From: CAZMCT01 sp964564785
Lineage (GTDB): Bacteria > Planctomycetota > Phycisphaerae > UBA1845 > Fen-1342
Length of the DNA stretch: 28,761 nt
Direction: 5' to 3'
Assembly: GCA_964564785.1 (NCBI GenBank)
Contig: CAZMCT010000039.1
Coordinates: 1 to 28,761 of the forward strand
The translations under genes and the position numbers were made by a program. Below, in pieces: positions 24,558 to 28,761 of the stretch. Each line of letters starts with the position of its first letter. Position 1 is the first letter of the stretch. The notes beneath the pieces are model-generated. The model was not told the DNA's origin, searched no databases, and was given only the letters and a program-made list of their open reading frames with translations.

Positions 24558-24572
24558 AAGGAAAAGTGAAAT

Positions 24573-24785
24573 ATGAATTCCGACCGCTGCGGCATCCCGC
24601 TTCTGGCGATGTTGCATATTACAAGCGACGAGCCCGAGACGATTGCTCGTATTGCATGCGTAGCAACCGATGTGTCCCGGAAGTGGGTTAGAGAATGGGC
24701 GCAATGGTATATGCGAGTCCCAGAAGAGACCCGTGATCGGATTCACGCTTTGCTTGTGAAAGCGGCATGGAAAGGATGTGAGTGA
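24573..24785 (+). CDS. Small protein of unknown function (70 aa)
   Basis: Starts at ATG 24573, 15 nt after the previous stop, with AAAGGA upstream. The 70 residues look helical (PETIARIACVATDVSRKWVR, then VPEETRDRIHALLVKAAW) and could form a small helix-turn-helix. No family recognised. Its TGA shares one base with the next ATG (TGATG), so the two are coupled; this supports it being real. Confidence 0.6.
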   Translation: MNSDRCGIPLLAMLHITSDEPETIARIACVATDVSRKWVREWAQWYMRVPEETRDRIHALLVKAAWKGCE

Positions 24786-25222
24786 TGAGCTACGGAAACA
24801 CACCCCAAGATCAATTCAACCGTCGGCGGTGGCTCGCGGAGAATCTTGATACGATTCAGCGAGAATGCCTTGACATGCGTAAGGAGTTAGGGGGACGTAT
24901 GCCATTCGTGGCAATACTGTGTATTCCCGCCGACATTGGCATATTCGGGGACAAAGAAAGAGCCATTTACCACGCCCGCAAGCATCTCATGTTCCCAGAG
25001 GAGTTGATCGACGAGCTAATTAGGATTCCATTGGCTGAAGACGACACGTTTATTGTGGTGGTCGCGAGCAACGGTTTCATGCGGACGACTCTCAGCGCTC
25101 AGCTAATGAAAAGAGAAGTCGAGAGCATGGGCGGACTGGCGATTACCTACAATGCGGCCGAGTTGCTGGAAGATGGGCGGGTTGAGCCAGCGGCCGGAAG
25201 TGGCGGGATGCTACCACGATGA
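24785..25222 (+). CDS. Protein of unknown function (145 aa)
   Basis: Read from ATG 24785 (MSYGNTPQDQFNRRRWL), which overlaps the preceding stop by one base and has AAAGGA 8 nt upstream; GTG 24782 is an alternative. The pattern alternates strands and helices: MPFVAILCIPADIGIF, DELIRIPLAEDDTFIVVVAS, and a C-terminal helix with VESMGGLAITYNAAELL, suggesting a compact alpha/beta fold. No motif recognised. It overlaps the GP88-like gene by 4 nt (ATGA), so the pair is translationally coupled and probably works together. Confidence 0.62.
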   Translation: MSYGNTPQDQFNRRRWLAENLDTIQRECLDMRKELGGRMPFVAILCIPADIGIFGDKERAIYHARKHLMFPEELIDELIRIPLAEDDTFIVVVASNGFMRTTLSAQLMKREVESMGGLAITYNAAELLEDGRVEPAAGSGGMLPR

Positions 25223-26001
25223 GATACGGCGGATACCTTTTGAAGACGGAGCAATACGCGGCATACTACCGCTATGCTTCTGCCGAGTCCCCGGATCTGG
25301 TTGGGATGCTCACGCCCAACGCGAAGATCGGGGACGCTGCCCGCGTCTTCAATCTTCCATTCCCCGCGACTTGCTGTGGAGCTTCGGTCGTATGTCGCGG
25401 GCGTTGCTACGCCCTCGGGCTGCTGGGGGACAGACTCGAAGCGGGCATTGAAGCGCGGGCGGAGAAGAATTTCCGCGTGAGCCAGCGGAAAGACTTCCCG
25501 TATCTGCTCGCGGGGGCGATTGAATCCGAGCGGAGAATCCGATTTGTTAAGGCTCACGGCTGGGGCGACTTCTTCGGGGCGGACTACATCCGCGCATGGG
25601 CTCACGCGGCGGACCTGTGCCCGGGCGTGGCCATGTGGGCGTATACGCGGGCGTGGCGAGTCCCCGAGCTTCTGGCTCCGCTGGCGGAGCTTGCGTCCCG
25701 CCCGAATTTCTCGTTGCTCCTATCTGCGGATCGGGACACGAAGCTTCCGCCAGCCGTACCAGGTACCCGCGTGGCGTGGCTCGCGGACACGGACTTCGAT
25801 TGTCCGCCCGCTCCCGTCTTCATCGTCTTTCGGGGAGCGGTTAATTGCGATTCTGAGCCTTTGGTGCGAATGGCGGACTCGCTTGTCTGTCCTACTCAGA
25901 ATGGAACGTTGAATACACTTACTTGCGACCGCTGCAAGTATTGCATCCGCAAAGAAAATCACTTGCAAGAAGAAGGACTCAATTCGGATTGCGTTGTATA
26001 A
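25219..26001 (+). CDS. GP88-like cysteine-rich phage-type protein
   Basis: The 260-residue protein starts at ATG 25219, overlapping the previous stop. It matches by eye the pattern of the Gene product 88 family found in actinophages and other mobile elements. An N-terminal LTPNAKIG and Cys cluster TCCGASVVCRGRCYA (52-64) is followed by WGDFFGADYIRAWAHAA (115-131), PGVAMWAYTRAWRVPELL (135-152) and LLLSADRDT (167-174). A C-terminal cluster has C224 in CPTQNG and C236xxC239xxC242. The cysteines suggest an Fe-S or zinc centre; the family's reaction is not established. The usual VSGDFF reads GWGDFF here. It closes the operon; a TATAAT overlaps its stop. Confidence 0.75.
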   Translation: MRYGGYLLKTEQYAAYYRYASAESPDLVGMLTPNAKIGDAARVFNLPFPATCCGASVVCRGRCYALGLLGDRLEAGIEARAEKNFRVSQRKDFPYLLAGAIESERRIRFVKAHGWGDFFGADYIRAWAHAADLCPGVAMWAYTRAWRVPELLAPLAELASRPNFSLLLSADRDTKLPPAVPGTRVAWLADTDFDCPPAPVFIVFRGAVNCDSEPLVRMADSLVCPTQNGTLNTLTCDRCKYCIRKENHLQEEGLNSDCVV

Positions 26002-26063
26002 TGCGGCATGACGCGATCCAACGTAAAGTCTGTTGCGAGGCACACGAAACGCTTTGATACAAT
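25997..26063 (+). promoter_or_regulatory. Candidate promoters ahead of the winged-helix gene
   Basis: A perfect TATAAT at 25997-26002 overlaps the GP88-like stop but has no clear -35. A second candidate is TTGCGA (26033-26038) with TACAAT (26058-26063), spacer 19 nt. Either would send transcription through the folded leader and the terminator-like hairpin before the next gene. Confidence 0.4.
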
Positions 26064-26146
26064 CTATTCTCCCAAGACGTGCACGTTGGATTGCCCACGG
26101 CAGCGGACTCGCAATCGCTGCCGTGGGCAGCGTCTTTTTTGGGAGT
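26016..26146 (+). ncRNA. Foldable leader with terminator hairpin and anti-Shine-Dalgarno
   Basis: Three complementary sets overlap. ATCCAACGT (26016-26024) pairs perfectly with ACGTTGGAT (26083-26091), with GTCT/AGAC (26028-26031/26075-26078) inside it. A 14-bp hairpin (26092-26105/26116-26129) abuts that stem. CTCCCAAGACG (26069-26079) can instead pair with CGTCTT (26131-26136) and the ribosome site GGGAG (26141-26145), bulging out four T. The AGAC segment is shared, so the first and third pairings compete. This is the layout of an attenuator or riboswitch, or possibly an autoregulated replication-control region. No known class recognised. Confidence 0.55.
26092..26140 (+). terminator. Intrinsic terminator hairpin directly before the winged-helix gene
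   Basis: A perfect 14-bp stem (TGCCCACGGCAGCG and its complement) closes a 10-nt loop and is followed by GCGTC and six T. It ends transcription of the operon to the left, yet it lies only 13 nt before the next ATG, so that gene's own transcript must also cross it unless it starts inside. Confidence 0.75.
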
Positions 26147-26153
26147 ATCTCAG

Positions 26154-27227
26154 ATGGACAATCTGTTTGCGGGACTCGATAAGCGACAAGCGCAGACTGC
26201 AAAGCGAACCGTGTCAGACATTCTATTCGTTATTGTCAAATACGCTCGGGACAACCGAGTGCAAATCGGGACTAAACAGATAGCTCGCGAATCTGGGCAT
26301 AGCGAAAAGCACGTCAAGAAATGGCTCAAAAGATTGAGAGAAGAGGGCATCCTTACAATCATACAACAGGCAGTTTGGAAGTGCAGGACAACCGAATATT
26401 TGTGGGTACGGGGAGCCCTATCTTTAATACATGAGAGCGAGGGACAACCTAACGGTTGTCAGGTTTGTGTTTCTTCTCTCTTCATTGATGGTTCCGACTC
26501 CGATTCTGGAAATGAGAAAGAAGCAAACAAACCCGCATTGCGTAGCAATGCCTTGTGTACTTCTACTGAAGGGGCTCCTTGTACCAAGTCTTACCTGCTT
26601 GATCCGTTTGATGATATCCCTTACGAGCCCAAGAGTCAGGTTGTTCGTTGTCCGCCGATTTTGAAAGGGCTTGATTTGTCCGACGAAGAGCGGAAGGCCT
26701 ATAGGCGGGAGAAAAGACTCAAAGAACGTCAGAAAGTAATTAAAGAAGCTAACAAGCTACTTGCTCAGACTTGGGAAATCGTATCCAAAAAACAATTTCC
26801 TATTCCGCTGCATCCAGACTTTCTACGCTATCGCCTGATGACAGACGAAGAAAAGGAGCGTTTTCGGGCCAGGTGGGGTTTTCATCCTGTTGACCAGTTC
26901 TTTGTGTTCGATGCGGACGACGAATACCGAATGAGAGGCAAGCTTGCCTATGAGTATCGCTTTCTGCCACAGCCCGACGTAAACGACAGGCCGAAGTGCC
27001 GATGTTGCGGGCGAGCTATGTACTTGGTAGTGATTGAGCGGGGACCAGCGTTTGGGGCTTTACGCTACCACTGCCGCAACAAGAGCGTCTTTCACAACGT
27101 CAATGATCGTTTTGCGGATGTATGGCGCAAGTACCCCGTCTTCCCGCGCTATGGGGGGCGGCCTCTGCGAGGCGACGAGGAGACCACAGAATCACGGTAT
27201 TCCGATCAGATAATCGCCCGAAACTGA
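26154..27227 (+). CDS. Winged-helix protein, replication-initiator- or regulator-like
   Basis: The 357-residue protein is read from ATG 26154 (MDNLFAGLDK) with GGGAG 8 nt upstream; a longer start at 26079 would begin inside the terminator-associated leader. Residues 15-72 form a winged helix (TVSDILFVIVKYARDN, IGTKQIARESGHSEKHVKKW, LREEGILTII), as in primase-like or plasmid Rep N-terminal domains. A Ser/Asp-rich linker, a basic helical stretch around EERKAYRREKRLKERQ, and a C-terminal Cys cluster C282-x-C284-C285 with a later YHC, possibly zinc-binding, follow. The exact family is not recognised. The folded leader upstream suggests tight control of its level. Confidence 0.65.
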   Translation: MDNLFAGLDKRQAQTAKRTVSDILFVIVKYARDNRVQIGTKQIARESGHSEKHVKKWLKRLREEGILTIIQQAVWKCRTTEYLWVRGALSLIHESEGQPNGCQVCVSSLFIDGSDSDSGNEKEANKPALRSNALCTSTEGAPCTKSYLLDPFDDIPYEPKSQVVRCPPILKGLDLSDEERKAYRREKRLKERQKVIKEANKLLAQTWEIVSKKQFPIPLHPDFLRYRLMTDEEKERFRARWGFHPVDQFFVFDADDEYRMRGKLAYEYRFLPQPDVNDRPKCRCCGRAMYLVVIERGPAFGALRYHCRNKSVFHNVNDRFADVWRKYPVFPRYGGRPLRGDEETTESRYSDQIIARN

Positions 27228-27412
27228 ATCGGTTCCAGGCGGCACACCTTTGAGATCGCTCCGCTCAGTACGTAGACCCTGGAGGCCTTCGAGAAATCGA
27301 ACACGCGGAAGAGCCGATAGCGGTCGGAGCAGGCCTCGCAGCGAGCTGCCAACGACGACGCATGGCTGAATCTCCGCACTTGAGCCGTAGAAGCCGTGCT
27401 TGTGGGCAGCAT
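27206..27412 (-). pseudogene. Fragment resembling the C-terminus of a DUF3883 protein
   Basis: The minus-strand frame ends with YRLFRVFDFSKASRVYVL, SG, then VCRLEPIQFRAII. This resembles by eye the end of DUF3883 domains, where a YLYRVFDF-like strand is followed by YVLRG and a L-x-P-x-x-Y/F-R-A end. DUF3883 is common in restriction and defence proteins. Only about 45 residues look conserved; upstream the frame has no good ribosome site or domain, so this is probably the remnant of a larger gene. It overlaps the winged-helix gene's end by 22 nt. The rest of 27413-27609 shows nothing clear. Confidence 0.4.
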
Positions 27413-27609
27413 TTTACCGCGTCGTCGCCCCTGGGTCCGACCTGCCTCGTCGTACCGTCGTGCTACGCTGACCGTGGGGCCATCATCGGCCCTGCGGAGA
27501 GCCCGCGCTTCGAGACGGAAACGCGGAGCGGGTCTCGTACTTCAGCCGCGATCAACTTATCATGGTGTTGATCACGCAACAGCAAGACGGCGGACGCAGC
27601 AGGGCGAGC

Positions 27610-28431
27610 ATGGCACGTCGGAACAAAGAGTCGGGACTCGATGCGTTTTTCCAAGCCCTCGTCGGGATGCCGTGGTGGGTCGGCCCAGTTTGTGCGGCGT
27701 TCGCTTACGCTCTCTTCCGCTTGATCGTCCCCGCCATCGTGTCGGGCATGAGTGGCCCCGACGATCAGGTGGCGAAGTCCTTCGGGGCGGTGCTCGTGCC
27801 GATCTCCATCCAGCTCGCTCCATTTACAGCCCTCCTGGTCCTGCTCATCTGGGGGCTCGCCGAGTTGAAGAAGCTGATGCATCGGCGGCGGCTCGACAGC
27901 CAGACGGGGCTGGACAGCGTGGGCGACCTGTCGTGGGCCGAATTCGAGGAGCTGGTCGCCGAGGCCTATCGCCGCCAGGGCTACGCGGTTGAGCGAACGG
28001 GCGATTCGGCGGGGGACGGCGGGGTTGATGTGGTTCTGCGACGAAACGGGCAGACGACGCTCGTGCAGTGCAAGCACTGGAAGACCTGGACGGTCGGCGT
28101 GAAGATCGTCCGTGAGTTGCGGGGCGTGATGGCAAGCGAGAAGGCGGACTACGGCATCGTCGTGAGCTACGGAACGTTCACGTCCGAAGCGACCAGCTTC
28201 GCCCAGGAAAATCGAATCACGCTGGTCGGCGGGAGTCAGTTGGTGGAGTTGATCCGCTCCGTGCAGACGAGGCGGGCGGCCTCGCCTGCGACGGCTTCCG
28301 CTTCGCCTGCGAGCGGCCCCGAGCCAAGCCCGTCGGCTTCGCAGGATGCGCCTGCTTGTCCGCGATGCGGCTCACGGAGGAAGCTACCGCATGACGGAGT
28401 CCTTCGAGGAGTTCGAACCCATCGATCCTGA
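27610..28431 (+). CDS. Mrr-like restriction endonuclease, membrane-anchored, with damaged zinc ribbon
   Basis: The 273-residue protein is read from ATG 27610 (MARRNKESGLDAFFQ), the start typical of this family; ATG 27562 is upstream in frame. Two hydrophobic segments (20-45, 60-84) precede an Mrr_cat PD-(D/E)xK domain: DLSWAEFEELVAEAYRRQGY (106-125), Asp140 in GDGGVDVVL, and Gln153/Lys155 in LVQCKHW. Relatives end in a four-Cys topoisomerase-type zinc ribbon. Here only CPRCGS (250-255) remains, followed by an unrelated 18-residue tail that overlaps the next gene by 41 nt. A deletion or frameshift is likely. The nuclease core looks intact and may still cleave DNA, probably modified or foreign DNA. 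Confidence 0.82.
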   Translation: MARRNKESGLDAFFQALVGMPWWVGPVCAAFAYALFRLIVPAIVSGMSGPDDQVAKSFGAVLVPISIQLAPFTALLVLLIWGLAELKKLMHRRRLDSQTGLDSVGDLSWAEFEELVAEAYRRQGYAVERTGDSAGDGGVDVVLRRNGQTTLVQCKHWKTWTVGVKIVRELRGVMASEKADYGIVVSYGTFTSEATSFAQENRITLVGGSQLVELIRSVQTRRAASPATASASPASGPEPSPSASQDAPACPRCGSRRKLPHDGVLRGVRTHRS

Positions 28432-28761
28432 AGCGGCGGCCTTCTCGTTGGCCAAGCGGATCGATGCACTCGTCGAGTTCCTGCCGAGGTTCGAAGCGGA
28501 AGGGGCATCGGCAGGCGGTTGGACGCCGACGCAGGAGAGGGACGGCTGTTTCACAATGCCCTCATTCAATTTCAGCCCTGAACTGGCGGCCTTCGAGCAA
28601 GCCCTTTACCGATACGGGTGGGTCGTCAAGTTCGACTGGCCTGACTGGCAGGAGAAGGCGGCTCGCTTCGTAGACTCGCCCGAGTCGTTGCGAACCGCTG
28701 ACCTTGAGCCCGGATTATTCACCAGCTTCATGAGCGTTGCTGCAATCTTGGCCTGTTTTGC
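28391..28761 (+). CDS. DUF6508-like protein, 3' end beyond window
   Basis: Hand-translated from ATG 28391 (MTESFEEFEPIDPEAAAF), with GGAGGAAG 8 nt upstream; it is open to the window end (at least 123 residues). The segments RIDALVEFLPRFEAEG, TMPSFNFSPELAAFEQALY and YGWVVKFDWPDWQEKAARF resemble DUF6508, a small domain of unknown function found in bacteria and elements. After TADLEP the visible end (LFTSFMSVAAILACF) is more hydrophobic than family members I recall, so a frameshift or divergence is possible. It overlaps the endonuclease tail by 41 nt in another frame, which supports the view that the endonuclease end is altered. Confidence 0.65.
   Translation, partial: MTESFEEFEPIDPEAAAFSLAKRIDALVEFLPRFEAEGASAGGWTPTQERDGCFTMPSFNFSPELAAFEQALYRYGWVVKFDWPDWQEKAARFVDSPESLRTADLEPGLFTSFMSVAAILACF

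Larger units (their letters stand above)
22125..28761. mobile_element. Putative integrated element, left end at tRNA-Arg, right end beyond window
   Basis: The left boundary is the abrupt end of tRNA homology at 22124/22125. Content to the right is accessory: DUF3102-like, GP88-like, winged-helix, Mrr-like and DUF6508-like genes, small unknown genes, and fragments. GC is visibly lower between about 23.3 and 27.2 kb than in the chromosome to the left. No integrase, relaxase, terminase or capsid gene is visible, so the class (phage satellite, ICE, integrated plasmid) is unknown. An assembly chimera is the main alternative. Confidence 0.6.

Noticed and set aside
26008..26283. Small plus-strand frame within the folded leader
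   Set aside because: Overlaps the terminator and the winged-helix start in another frame, without a ribosome site.

Overview
The window looks like a piece of a high-GC planctomycete chromosome, probably Phycisphaerae-like, that ends in an integrated mobile element. The taxonomic guess is an inference from: a secreted propeller protein opening with the WPQWRGP signature common in planctomycetes; rpsL-rpsG followed by unrelated genes instead of fusA; a REP/RAYT-type GAAAAAGGGGAC palindrome; very high GC; and flagellar and type IV pilus/secretion genes side by side.

Left part (1-5600, all minus strand). A tightly coupled four-gene operon encodes a secreted PQQ-like/NHL double propeller (1960-4308), a Tat-type four-cluster ferredoxin related to NapG/MauM (1391-1963), a membrane polyferredoxin related to NapH/MauN (429-1394), and a small two-helix membrane protein that runs off the left edge (1-428). 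Genes overlap by 4 nt or abut. An MFS transporter (4354-5595) lies upstream. This looks like a quinol-to-periplasm electron route serving a propeller protein of unknown chemistry.

Housekeeping part (5600-21835). It holds rpsL-rpsG with a good sigma-70 promoter; a STAS/HATPase partner-switching pair; YjbQ; a POT-like transporter; a secreted S9 peptidase; fliD (about twice normal size) with fliS; a Gfo/Idh oxidoreductase; and a minus-strand cluster of PTS EIIA, a PP2C/SpoIIE phosphatase, aroK and prepilin peptidase. The phosphatase could act on the STAS/HATPase pair, but the genes are about 12 kb apart.

Right part (22086-28761). A tRNA-Arg(CCT) gene is intact from its first base to position 38 of the anticodon loop. 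After 22124 the sequence is unrelated to any tRNA 3' half, and I found no 3' half to the right within the window. From about 23.3 kb GC content drops visibly and gene content becomes accessory: a four-gene coupled operon (DUF3102-like protein, two small unknown proteins, GP88-like Cys-rich protein), a winged-helix replication/regulator-like protein behind an elaborate foldable leader, a fragment resembling a DUF3883 C-terminus, an Mrr-like endonuclease with a damaged C-terminal zinc ribbon, and a DUF6508-like partial gene. I read this as an element inserted in the anticodon loop, with its second end and integrase outside the window; an assembly join at 22124/22125 is the main alternative.

The most unusual signals are the split tRNA, the two structured leaders in the element (23417-23505 and 26016-26146; the second has a terminator hairpin and an anti-Shine-Dalgarno sequence that can also pair elsewhere), the natural Arg88 in ribosomal protein S12, the repeat-expanded FliD, and the propeller/NapGH-like operon.
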